From: Thermoprotei archaeon
GTDB taxonomy: Archaea > Thermoproteota > Thermoprotei_A > Sulfolobales > Fervidicoccaceae
NCBI GenBank assembly: GCA_022759165.1
Contig: JAEMPT010000024.1
Span: forward strand, 14,495-19,683
DNA length: 5,189 nt
Direction of reading: 5' to 3'
Positions 1-5,141 of this stretch are shown in pieces. The notes beneath the pieces are model-generated. The model made no database searches. It was not told the DNA's origin and saw only the letters and a list, made by a program, of their open reading frames with translations. The position numbers and the translations under genes are program-made. Position 1 is the stretch's first letter; every line of letters starts with the position of its first letter.

Positions 1-489
1 TGGATTCTCACCAACGTGGGTGTAGCCGCATATCGGGCATATCCAAACCTTCCCGTTTATACTTAAATCTTTTCCTGCTTCAACGCTTTCTTTAGCTTCT
101 TTATATAGCCGCGCGTGTATCTGTTCCGCTTTATAAGCATAGGTGAAGCTTCTTAGGGCATCGTTTTCACCTTGGAATTCTGCTATTTTCATATAAGTCG
201 GGTACATCTCCGCTACCTCGAACTCTTCACCTCTTATTGCCAACTCGAGGTTCTTCTTTCTGTCTCCAGGCCCTATTGGGACTCCACCGCAACCTTTAGC
301 GTCCTCATTATATACGCTGAGAACTCTATAATGGTTTGTTGCATGTACCTGTTCGGCATAAGCTATAGCTCTGAAGAGCCTCGCGACGTTCTTGAAGCCC
401 TCCTTTTCGGCTACATCGGCAAAGATCAGATATCTTATGTGGGCCATCGATTCTCCGCTGAATGCTGAAAGGAGAGATTCTTTCGTCAT
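1..489 (-). CDS. rbr: Rubrerythrin, C-terminus cut by window edge
   Basis: This is a non-haem di-iron peroxidase of the cytoplasm that reduces hydrogen peroxide with electrons delivered through its rubredoxin domain. The visible 163 residues begin MTKESLLSAFSGESMAHIRY. They show the ferritin-like four-helix domain with the expected iron ligands: E13 in FSGES, E46/H49 in YAEQVHA, E88/E91 before MYP, and E122/H125 in KAEQIHA. The E13-E46 spacing of 33 matches the family. The rubredoxin domain starts near residue 148 with CPICG (C151, C154). The second CxxC pair lies beyond base 1. The family usually starts MVKKMT..., and those codons are present just upstream but one base out of frame (ATG at 500-498). 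I chose ATG 489 because a TAA lies nine codons upstream in this frame with no other start codon between. The gene is monocistronic in appearance, with its own TATA box. Function is very sure; the exact start is uncertain. Confidence 0.96.
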   Translation of the reverse strand, partial: MTKESLLSAFSGESMAHIRYLIFADVAEKEGFKNVARLFRAIAYAEQVHATNHYRVLSVYNEDAKGCGGVPIGPGDRKKNLELAIRGEEFEVAEMYPTYMKIAEFQGENDALRSFTYAYKAEQIHARLYKEAKESVEAGKDLSINGKVWICPICGYTHVGENP

Positions 490-510
490 TTCTTTACCAT
501 AATTACATTA

Positions 511-517
511 CACCTCC
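511..517 (-). promoter_or_regulatory. Strong Shine-Dalgarno site, misplaced for the rbr start
   Basis: On the minus strand this reads GGAGGTG, close to a perfect match to the archaeal anti-SD. It is 10 bases from the out-of-frame ATG at 500-498 but 21 bases from the in-frame ATG at 489-487. It therefore marks ATG 500 as the natural initiation point. The reading from there is M-V-K-K-stop, with the TGA overlapping the ATG of the long frame. Confidence 0.75.
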
Positions 518-542
518 AACTGCGCAACAAAGTATAGTATTT

Positions 543-553
543 TATTATAAATA
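543..553 (-). promoter_or_regulatory. TATA box of the rubrerythrin promoter
   Basis: The minus strand reads TATTTATAATA preceded by GAAAAA, which fits an archaeal BRE plus TATA element. Counting about 26 bases downstream puts transcription start near 522. This gives a leader of about 22 bases that includes the Shine-Dalgarno site at 517-511. Confidence 0.6.
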
Positions 554-559
554 TTTTTC

Positions 560-799
560 AATAATAGCGAAAACATGTCTGATTCAAGGTCAGCTTCGTC
601 GAAGCAGAAGAGAGATAAGCTTAATGCTGGAAATTTTGTCCAGGATAAACTTGACCTTTTCTCTTGCTCTGAATAATCCTCAAATAAAATTTTTTAGTTA
701 GGCTTCTTTAACTGTTCCACAGAAGATGACAAATATAAACTCAAACAGATTCAGAAACCTCTTGCCCTTTAGAATAAGAAATACAGGTATAAAGTAGAT
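560..799. other. Intergenic gap between egsA and rbr
   Basis: I see no convincing gene here. The open plus-strand frames are low in charged residues and have no promoter. Downstream of the egsA stop, the minus strand has pyrimidine-rich stretches (about 788-773 and the T-rich stretch near 696-686) that could end egsA transcription in the archaeal U-tract manner. A small inverted repeat (GCTTC-GTC-GAAGC, about 593-605) is the only other structure. No box C/D pair or tRNA fold was found. Confidence 0.5.
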
Positions 800-1864
800 T
801 CAGAAAATTACCCCTGTTTCTACGGCAAGCCTCTCCGCTGCCTCCCAAGTCAAACCTCTGTCGCCCAATATAGTATACCTCTCCGGTCTTATTTTATGAG
901 CTATCGTTAGAGCTTCTATTATTTTGTCCTCTGGTATTCCAAGCTCCTTAGCATTAGTTGGAGCCCCAATCTTCTTCAAAACGCTTCTGATCTTTTTCCA
1001 GTTCAACCTGTGTAGTTTTGCCATCATTATCGTCCCCACGCCGGTTTGCTCTCCGTGAAGGGCTGGCTTGGGGGCAATTTTGTCTAAAGCATGGCTGAAC
1101 AAATGCTCGCTCCCACTAGCGGGTCTAGTCGATCCAGCGATCCCCATAGCTACACTACTGTTTATGAGAGCCTCTAAAATGATCCTGGTAGCTTCGACCT
1201 GATCTTTTGCTATTATTTCTCTGTTCCTTACGATGTGTTTCGCTGAAAGTAAAGCTAGTCCTGAAGCAAAGGATCCATAATACTCGTTCCTAAGCAAATG
1301 TGCGAGCCTCCAGTCAGCAACAGCCGTGAACTTCGCTATCGCGTCTCCTGCTCCAGCTATCAGAAGCTTCCTTGGTGAGGACGATATCACATCGAGATCA
1401 GCCAATACGAGAGTTGGCTGTTGGGCTTTCACTGAAGTGCTCCAACCACCGCCTTTCAAGCTGGCAAATGGGCTGGCTATCCCATCGTGGCTTGCCGCGG
1501 TAGGTATGCTCACAAATATCTTATTTATCACGCTTGAGGCGTATTTTGCTAGGTCGATGCTTTTCCCTCCACCGAATCCAATTAACATATCAGCATTAAT
1601 GTTAGCGGCTTCCTCAGATATTTTCTTTGCCTCATCCAAGTGTGGAACCTCAGCTATATGTACTTCATAAGAAATATCCCCTTTCGCCAGGCCTTTTTCT
1701 AACCTAGTCCTATGAATTTTCCAGACATTAGGTCCAGTTACTATCAAAGCTCTAACTTTTTGCTTTTTAAGCCTGTCGGGAAAGCTTTCGCATAGGTTTT
1801 CAAGCAATTGCCTGCCGATAACGACTCTTTCCATCAGGTCTATTATGTGATTATTTTGATTCAT
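800..1864 (-). CDS. egsA: sn-Glycerol-1-phosphate dehydrogenase
   Basis: This enzyme reduces dihydroxyacetone phosphate to sn-glycerol-1-phosphate with NAD(P)H (EC 1.1.1.261), setting the stereochemistry of archaeal ether lipids in the cytoplasm. It has 354 residues, normal for the family. The N-terminal nucleotide-binding part carries GFGGGKSIDLAKY (residues 96-108) and the IPTAASHDGIASPFAS block (120-135). The C-terminal helical part carries the metal site: D174 in GAGDAIAK, H254 in SEHLFSHA and H270 in LHGEQTGVGT, with H258 adjacent. The conserved RYTIL near the end (329-333) is present. The ATG start at 1864 is supported by GGAGAG eight bases upstream. It is divergent from the proteasome gene. 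Bacterial AraM is a distant relative, but the archaeal setting and motifs favour EgsA. Nothing is broken or missing. Confidence 0.96.
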   Translation of the reverse strand: MNQNNHIIDLMERVVIGRQLLENLCESFPDRLKKQKVRALIVTGPNVWKIHRTRLEKGLAKGDISYEVHIAEVPHLDEAKKISEEAANINADMLIGFGGGKSIDLAKYASSVINKIFVSIPTAASHDGIASPFASLKGGGWSTSVKAQQPTLVLADLDVISSSPRKLLIAGAGDAIAKFTAVADWRLAHLLRNEYYGSFASGLALLSAKHIVRNREIIAKDQVEATRIILEALINSSVAMGIAGSTRPASGSEHLFSHALDKIAPKPALHGEQTGVGTIMMAKLHRLNWKKIRSVLKKIGAPTNAKELGIPEDKIIEALTIAHKIRPERYTILGDRGLTWEAAERLAVETGVIF

Positions 1865-1872
1865 GAGCGGCT

Positions 1873-1878
1873 CTCTCC
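1873..1878 (-). promoter_or_regulatory. Shine-Dalgarno site of egsA, partly in a hairpin
   Basis: GGAGAG on the minus strand lies eight bases before the egsA ATG and decides that start. Just upstream, CTCC is separated from it by CCGAA, so a four-pair hairpin could cover the site. The stem is short and may be only chance. Confidence 0.6.
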
Positions 1879-1926
1879 TTCGGGGAGGAAATCATTGTTA
1901 ATGCGTTGTTTATCTCAATCTATCCG

Positions 1927-1962
1927 TTAATTATATTTATCTGGGAGGGCCTGTAATTAATA
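1927..1962 (+). promoter_or_regulatory. Promoter region of the proteasome beta gene
   Basis: Two AT-rich elements are candidates on the plus strand: TTAATTATATTTAT (1927-1940), giving a start near 1960 and a leader of about 28 bases, or TAATTAATAA (about 1954-1963), giving a nearly leaderless message. The leader contains GGGGTTGAT (1974-1982), an imperfect Shine-Dalgarno site before ATG 1988. I cannot choose between them from sequence alone. Confidence 0.4.
1931..1940 (-). promoter_or_regulatory. TATA box of the egsA promoter in the divergent intergenic region
   Basis: The minus strand reads ATAAATATAA, an archaeal TATA element. Transcription is expected to begin near 1909, giving a leader of about 45 bases to the egsA ATG. 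The same AT block read on the plus strand can serve psmB, so the 123-base gap probably holds back-to-back promoters. Confidence 0.5.
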
Positions 1963-1987
1963 AGATTTCATTTGGGGTTGATAACGA

Positions 1988-2605
1988 ATGGCTTTTTCGA
2001 GCATGGAGGAAAAGGCTCTTCATGGCACAACTACGGTGGGACTGGTAGCGAGAGACGCCGTCGTTCTGGCTGCTGACAGGAGGGCCACAGCTGGGACCTT
2101 TATTGCTCATAAGCGGACGAAGAAGATAATAAAGGTTGGGGATAAGATGGCACTTACGACCGCGGGTCTTGTCGCAGATGCGCAGGTGCTAGCTGATTGG
2201 TTAAACGCTCAAATCAGATATTTGACGATAACAAGGCGCCAACCCGTCACAGTGAGGGAAGCCGCTCATCTCCTTTCGCTCATACTCTATAGGTACAAGA
2301 GCTTCCCATTTTATGTGCAGCTGATTTTAGGGGGGTATGACAGCTCGCCAAAGCTATTCTCTCTTGATTTGTTCGGCAGCGTTCTTGAGGAAAAATATGC
2401 AGCTACAGGAAGCGGATCCCCCATAGCGATGGGAGTCCTAGAAGAGGGTTACAGGGAAGATATGGTGCCGGAGGATGCCAGGAAGCTTGCTGTTAGGGCC
2501 GTTCAAATGGCTCTAAGGAGAGACTCTGCTACCGGCGATGGCGTTGATAGTATTATAATAGATAAGCAGGGGGTAAAGGAGTTCTCTGATCCTATCCTCC
2601 CGTGA
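1988..2605 (+). CDS. psmB: 20S proteasome beta subunit, catalytic
   Basis: This is the N-terminal nucleophile protease subunit of the archaeal 20S core particle, which degrades unfolded or tagged proteins in the cytoplasm with the alpha ring and an AAA unfoldase. It has 205 residues: a 13-residue propeptide ending in HG, then TTTVGLV. Autocleavage would expose T14 as Thr1. The other catalytic residues are in place: D30 (Asp17) in LAADRRAT, K46 (Lys33) in KRTKKIIKV, S142 (Ser129) in GSGS, and D179 (Asp166) in RRDSATGDG. T182 occupies the position that is Ser169 in Thermoplasma. The subunit should therefore be active rather than a silent structural beta. ATG 1988 gives a propeptide of usual length; a second ATG at 2003 would shorten it to eight residues. 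No alpha subunit or unfoldase gene lies in this window. Many TACK archaea carry two beta genes, so this may be one of two. Confidence 0.97.
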   Translation: MAFSSMEEKALHGTTTVGLVARDAVVLAADRRATAGTFIAHKRTKKIIKVGDKMALTTAGLVADAQVLADWLNAQIRYLTITRRQPVTVREAAHLLSLILYRYKSFPFYVQLILGGYDSSPKLFSLDLFGSVLEEKYAATGSGSPIAMGVLEEGYREDMVPEDARKLAVRAVQMALRRDSATGDGVDSIIIDKQGVKEFSDPILP

Positions 2606-2764
2606 ACTACCAACTCTTACGAACGGGGCATCTCCACCCCGATGAGGATTCCCTGGGTTCTCTATTTGCAGGCTCTAAGAGAAAGAGCGTTGATATTATA
2701 CCATAACTGGTTCTTCACCATCTGAAGGGCTTTGGAGCAGATTAATTCCTTCCCTTCAACTTTC

Positions 2765-2812
2765 GGGTCTTTTTCAACGTGTCCTGCGTGCCTTAGGGGT
2801 TATTTTCTTTCC
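2765..2812 (+). terminator. Possible U-tract terminator after psmB
   Basis: The plus strand has a T5 run within GGGTCTTTTTC (2770-2774) and then a pyrimidine-rich stretch with T4 and T3 runs (2800-2812). This resembles archaeal factor-light termination, which needs U-rich runs without a hairpin. It lies about 165 bases past the psmB stop, so the message would have a long 3' tail. The short GGGG/CCCC hairpin at 2625-2640 has no T run and is a poor terminator. Confidence 0.3.
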
Positions 2813-2904
2813 TTCCTTGCCTTATTTATTGCTTCTAGTAGGATATTGTACGACTCGGCCTCAACTAGCATTGCCCTAAGTAGCTTTTCCTTGACTCTCC
2901 GCAT
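2800..2904 (-). CDS. Small charged hypothetical protein, 34 residues
   Basis: I do not recognise this protein. The frame reads MRRVKEKLLRAMLVEAESYN..., a Lys/Arg/Glu-rich sequence that could form one or two amphipathic helices, with the residue make-up of thermophile proteins. A TGA lies two codons before the ATG, so the start is bounded. A TATA-like TTTATAGA about 41 bases upstream supports transcription, but no Shine-Dalgarno site is visible. After the TAA (2802-2800) the same frame stays open for another 45 codons, to a TAG at 2664-2662, again with charged residues (HVEKDPKVEGKE). The gene may thus be the front part of an interrupted protein of about 80 residues. It could also be a chance frame. 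Confidence 0.3.
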   Translation of the reverse strand: MRRVKEKLLRAMLVEAESYNILLEAINKARKERK

Positions 2905-2940
2905 ATCTTGTCAATATATCTTGTTAAATACAAAAGCATT

Positions 2941-2949
2941 TCTATAAAG
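2941..2949 (-). promoter_or_regulatory. TATA-like box before the small minus-strand frame
   Basis: The minus strand reads CTTTATAGA. A start about 26 bases downstream (near 2919) would leave a leader of roughly 15 bases before the ATG at 2904. It is only a sequence match, with no other support. Confidence 0.3.
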
Positions 2950-2972
2950 GGCTATACATTACTTCCATTAGA

Positions 2973-2992
2973 AAGGGGACTTAAGCCCCCTT
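2973..2992 (-). terminator. Hairpin terminator candidate
   Basis: The minus strand has AAGGGG, an eight-base loop containing the palindrome CTTAAG, then CCCCTT followed by TCT. This is a perfect six-pair stem with a weak T tail. It could end minus-strand transcripts coming from the transporter side and separate them from the small frame downstream. Confidence 0.35.
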
Positions 2993-3157
2993 AACCCCCA
3001 GCTATGTTAAAACTCGTTTCATGGCACATGGATGCTGTGGTTAGAACTTCTCTGTTAAAAAACGTGGATGTTCTATAAGTTGTTTTAGAGAACGAATAAG
3101 AGAGGTATAGTTCGATTCTGAACTCTCCAATCGCAATTGTTGACTGCTCCTCCTCAT

Positions 3158-3202
3158 GAATGGCGAGGGTTCTGCACCCACTGGGGCTTTCCCTCACCAT
3201 TC
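3158..3202. repeat. Inverted repeat, 11 pairs around one mismatch
   Basis: GAATGG-C-GAGGG (3158-3169) pairs with CCCTC-A-CCATTC (3191-3202). On the minus strand the middle mismatch becomes a T-G wobble, so the stem is continuous if transcribed that way. The loop contains CCC-ACT-GGG, a possible inner stem. Confidence 0.6.
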
Positions 3203-3216
3203 GAGTGCTCCTAAAA

Positions 3217-3298
3217 GGGTGCGACATAATGGTTTCAGTACCCAACGTCAGCTTCGGGAAAGGCGTAGGCTCACAGTCTACTTGTCTCTCTCGCACCC
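3217..3298. repeat. Long-range inverted repeat enclosing smaller stems
   Basis: GGGTGCGA (3217-3224) is the exact complement of TCGCACCC (3291-3298). Inside are GTAGGCT/AGTCTAC with a CAC loop (3265-3281, one G-T wobble on the plus strand) and ACGTC/GGCGT (3245-3249 with 3262-3266, also a plus-strand wobble); these two share bases at 3265-3266. The inner wobbles favour a plus-strand RNA, whereas the neighbouring 3158-3202 stem favours minus, so the strand is unresolved. Confidence 0.5.
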
Positions 3299-3329
3299 AA
3301 CACTAATAATTTTTCTTGAGAGCAAAGGC

Positions 3330-3419
3330 TCATATTGTATTCACAGTCTCTTCGCTCTTCAGGGCGAATCCTCCAACAAAAGTTATGCCTCCAACTATAG
3401 AACAGAGTAGATATGTTCT
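3330..3419 (-). other. In-frame continuation of the transporter past its TAA
   Basis: Following the TAA (3422-3420), the same frame encodes 29 codons, RTYLLCSIVGGITFVGGFAL then KSEETVNTI, and stops at TGA 3332-3330. The stretch looks like a membrane helix followed by a charged tail, as expected for a transporter C-terminus. It may be a lost end after a nonsense change, or simply open by chance. Confidence 0.35.
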
Positions 3420-4592
3420 TTAAATCAACTGTATAACAGAGACTATGGATAGTAATATAGGAATGAGGATGACGGCTGCAGGTACTCCTAGCGCAAGCAC
3501 AAAACCAGCCAAGAGCGAGCCTGTCAAAGTACCTAATTCTCTGGAGATGAAGTAGGAATGAGCTCCATAACCGCTGCTTGCCTCAGAGTACAGATTGAAT
3601 AACGTAGCATCCATAGCTAATCCTAAGAAGTACATACCTATGAGATAGAAGACTATGGTATTTTCGCTGTACATCAGCGGCATCGCCAGTGAAAGCCACA
3701 ATCCCCTCATGGCTATAATTGCGATAGCTATCTTTTTGTCACCTCTCAAAAGGGCGTTTATTAGAAGGGCAGCTACTGCGACCGTTATCCCGGTTATTCC
3801 TTGTGCCATCCAGTAATTCGAAAGCGTTACAGATGTCTTTATCAGCAACGGCATCGCTGTAAATACGAAATCTCCTACTGCCACAGCTAAAAACGTGGAG
3901 ACCAGGATCCTCCCTCTTGGGAGATGGCGATCTGAAAATCCCATGAAGCTAATTGTTCCGACCTCCATGCTCCTGGCATTTTCAATGGCCGTTGTTAATA
4001 TACCCCTTGTGCTAGCGAAGCCAATGAGATCGGTTACATTTTTTCCTAACATGTGAAGCTTCCGCTCTAAACCAAAACTTATTGATGGCAATATGAAGAA
4101 GGAGAGGGCGCCTAATGCAGATGTCAGCATTAGCACCTGGGATAGAGTTGCATTGATTATGCCGCTTGATATCACGATAAGCGTGGTTCCCCTTAGGAGG
4201 TTTTGGAGGATCCTTTGGAAAGTAGAATATTTATTCCAGTCAGAACTATCGAATATTTCATAGATGCTCGTGCTCATCGCTAGATTGGCGGTTGAAACAG
4301 CCATAGCATGCATAAGATATGCTATGGTGACGCTTACTAAAGTGCTTTTCCAGAACAATAACATGCTGGTCGATATAAATACGAAAGCAAGCAGCATTAA
4401 ATCCTTGTTCTTCCCGCTATCGCTCAAAGCTGAAAACAGCTTGTTTCCCGTAATATATGTTACACTCCATGCTGCTGCCACTACGCTGTAGTAAATAGGA
4501 GATACCTTGAAGGTATATCCAATATAAGTGAAGATGGCCATATCCAACATAGACAGCATAGCCATAAAGGAAACTCCGAAATAGAACCACAC
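3420..4592 (-). CDS. Major Facilitator-type membrane transporter
   Basis: This is a 390-residue polytopic membrane protein, probably a secondary transporter in the cell membrane; the substrate cannot be told. I count about 12 hydrophobic helices in a 6+6 layout: near 2-25, 32-54, 65-82, 84-105, 130-147, 150-173, then after a charged central loop 228-252, 260-282, 288-308, 313-335, 352-370 and 372-390. The loop after helix 2, GNKLFSALSDSGKNKD (49-64), is a degenerate MFS motif A. The start is GTG 4592; a TAA lies six codons upstream in frame. An ATG at 4599 is in a different frame. No clear Shine-Dalgarno site is seen, and AT-rich sequence at about 4605-4625 could drive a nearly leaderless message. 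The TAA cuts right at the end of the last helix. The same frame continues with a membrane-like segment to 3330, so the C-terminus may be truncated. Confidence 0.8.
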   Translation of the reverse strand: MWFYFGVSFMAMLSMLDMAIFTYIGYTFKVSPIYYSVVAAAWSVTYITGNKLFSALSDSGKNKDLMLLAFVFISTSMLLFWKSTLVSVTIAYLMHAMAVSTANLAMSTSIYEIFDSSDWNKYSTFQRILQNLLRGTTLIVISSGIINATLSQVLMLTSALGALSFFILPSISFGLERKLHMLGKNVTDLIGFASTRGILTTAIENARSMEVGTISFMGFSDRHLPRGRILVSTFLAVAVGDFVFTAMPLLIKTSVTLSNYWMAQGITGITVAVAALLINALLRGDKKIAIAIIAMRGLWLSLAMPLMYSENTIVFYLIGMYFLGLAMDATLFNLYSEASSGYGAHSYFISRELGTLTGSLLAGFVLALGVPAAVILIPILLSIVSVIQLI

Positions 4593-4721
4593 ACCACATG
4601 CACCAATTTAAATTTGTTAAAACGACCGACGTTTTTAAGAGACGAGACGAGACTTACCTTTCAGTAAAAAGGCGAGAGCTTGCTTTTTATATATGAACAA
4701 AGACCTCGTTTCCTGAAAAGT
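4593..4721. promoter_or_regulatory. Upstream region of the transporter with TATA elements and pentamer repeats
   Basis: The minus strand has TTTTAACAAATTTAAATT (about 4622-4605), which could be the transporter's promoter. GAGAC occurs three times in tandem at 4639-4653. At 4684-4693 the plus strand has TTTTTATATA, an excellent archaeal TATA sequence pointing right, with no convincing gene after it. Confidence 0.35.
4639..4653. repeat. Three tandem GAGAC pentamers
   Basis: Three exact copies of a five-base unit lie 47-61 bases before the transporter start. They could be a regulator site or slippage. Confidence 0.5.
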
Positions 4722-4804
4722 ATGAGATATTATTCGTTACTTTATTTTAAATTAATCGTTCTGGACTATTATGCCGTGTGGATGCGTTTGCCCCTTAAGC
4801 TACG

Positions 4805-4829
4805 AAGGACTTGGATAGCCTAAGTCCTT
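4805..4829. repeat. Hairpin AAGGACTT...AAGTCCTT
   Basis: AAGGACTT (4805-4812) and AAGTCCTT (4822-4829) are exact complements. Inside, GG/CC can extend the stem around an ATAG loop with one bulged T. It sits about 42 bases downstream of the TnpB relic's stop. IS200/IS605 elements carry subterminal hairpins at their ends, so it may be the old right end; alternatively it is a terminator. Confidence 0.5.
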
Positions 4830-4881
4830 TAAAGCTAGTGGTGTTCACATTAGTAAGCTGGCTTCGTTTTTTAAATAGAGC

Positions 4882-4901
4882 TTTCTGTGAATTTCTGTGA
4901 A
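4882..4901. repeat. Exact 10-base tandem duplication
   Basis: TTTCTGTGAA occurs twice back to back, within the last codons of the TnpB relic. It looks like a small slippage duplication in decaying sequence. Confidence 0.7.
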
Positions 4902-4955
4902 GTCTTCGTGAGCTGCCCCCTTCCCCCTCCCTGAATGACAAGGCTTCCGGCGGTT

Positions 4956-5040
4956 AGCTGGGGCTTTACGCCTCCAGCTTCATTTGCTGGTTCGGGAGGC
5001 TCACCTTTCCTCCATCCCGCAGAGCTCATTGCCCTGCGGG
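4956..5040 (-). ncRNA. Possible TnpB guide-RNA (omega RNA) scaffold remnant
   Basis: Three strong stems lie inside the TnpB tail sequence: CCCGCAG/CTGCGGG (5016-5022 with 5034-5040), and AGCTGG-GGC/GCC-CCAGCT with a TTTAC loop on the plus strand (4956-4964 with 4970-4979, one bulge). The CCAGC/GCTGG arms can also pair with a third copy at 4986-4990. In TnpB elements the guide RNA overlaps the 3' end of the gene and runs into the right end, so structure here is expected. Whether anything is still transcribed is unknown. Confidence 0.3.
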
Positions 5041-5111
5041 CTATGATTATGCTTGCACTTAGATACCTGTGAGGCAAGAAAGCTTCTCTCACCTTCCTTT
5101 CCGTGAACAGC

Positions 5112-5141
5112 GAGGTTTTCAGTTATAAGGAAGTTTTCAGT
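5112..5141. repeat. 12-base direct repeat, one mismatch
   Basis: GAGGTTTTCAGT (5112-5123) and GAAGTTTTCAGT (5130-5141) are spaced 18 bases start to start. They lie at the broken left boundary of the TnpB relic and could be operator half-sites or duplication scars. Confidence 0.5.

Larger units (their letters stand above)
2993..3329. other. Non-coding or decayed region with strong inverted repeats
   Basis: Open frames exist on both strands here (a GTG-started minus frame of 101 codons ending at 2991 and a plus frame from 3156). Both are rich in Ser, Thr, His and Pro, have no Shine-Dalgarno site and match nothing I know. DNA-level structure is more striking than the coding: a hairpin at 3158-3202 and an eight-pair long-range stem at 3217-3224/3291-3298 enclosing further stems. 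The region may encode a structured RNA or be the worn end of a mobile element. I cannot name a family. Confidence 0.4.
4871..5092 (-). pseudogene. tnpB: Decayed C-terminal fragment of an IS200/IS605-family TnpB
   Basis: TnpB is an RNA-guided RuvC-type endonuclease encoded by IS200/IS605 elements. The 73-codon frame (GTG 5092; TAA 4873-4871) contains HRYLSASIIIARRAM (residues 8-22), which aligns with the third RuvC motif and following helix DRDLNASINIARRAM of archaeal TnpB. The tail GEPPEPANEAGGVKPQLTAG (30-49) resembles the Gly/Pro-rich TnpB C-termini I know from archaea. The catalytic Asp and the following Asp/Asn have become His, Tyr and Ser. The zinc-ribbon cysteines and all upstream domains are absent; a TAA ten codons before the GTG is followed by AT-rich DNA. 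It is therefore truncated and inactive as a nuclease. The neighbouring transporter gene has no relation to it. The assignment rests on motif recall, not on a search. Confidence 0.7.

Noticed and set aside
172..701. Two plus-strand open frames of 98 and 79 codons
   Set aside because: The first is antisense to the well-supported rubrerythrin. The second overlaps its start and promoter, runs through AT-rich intergenic DNA and has no Shine-Dalgarno site or recognisable motif.
1326..1670. 114-codon plus-strand frame
   Set aside because: It lies wholly antisense within egsA, whose motifs are all intact.
2638..2725. GATGAGG and CTGA considered as box C and box D of a guide sRNA
   Set aside because: The C box is imperfect, the spacing is too long, and no terminal stem or C'/D' pair is present.
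2732..2947. 71-codon plus-strand frame starting TTG
   Set aside because: It is Ser/Phe/Leu-rich, lacks a ribosome site, and mirrors a better charged frame on the other strand.
3106..3125. GTTCGATTC resembling a tRNA T-loop
   Set aside because: The flanking bases do not form a five-pair T stem, and no D-arm, anticodon arm or acceptor stem could be placed around it.
2991..3296. 101-codon minus-strand frame starting GTG, considered as a protein or TnpB tail
   Set aside because: There is no ribosome site, no usual thermophile charge pattern and no motif I can defend. A resemblance of its middle part to Gly/Pro/Ser-rich TnpB tails was too vague to claim.
4417..4599. 60-codon minus-strand frame with an ATG just upstream of the transporter start
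   Set aside because: It is in a different frame from the transporter and overlaps its first helices. A frameshift joining the two was considered, but the GTG at 4592 already gives a full first helix.
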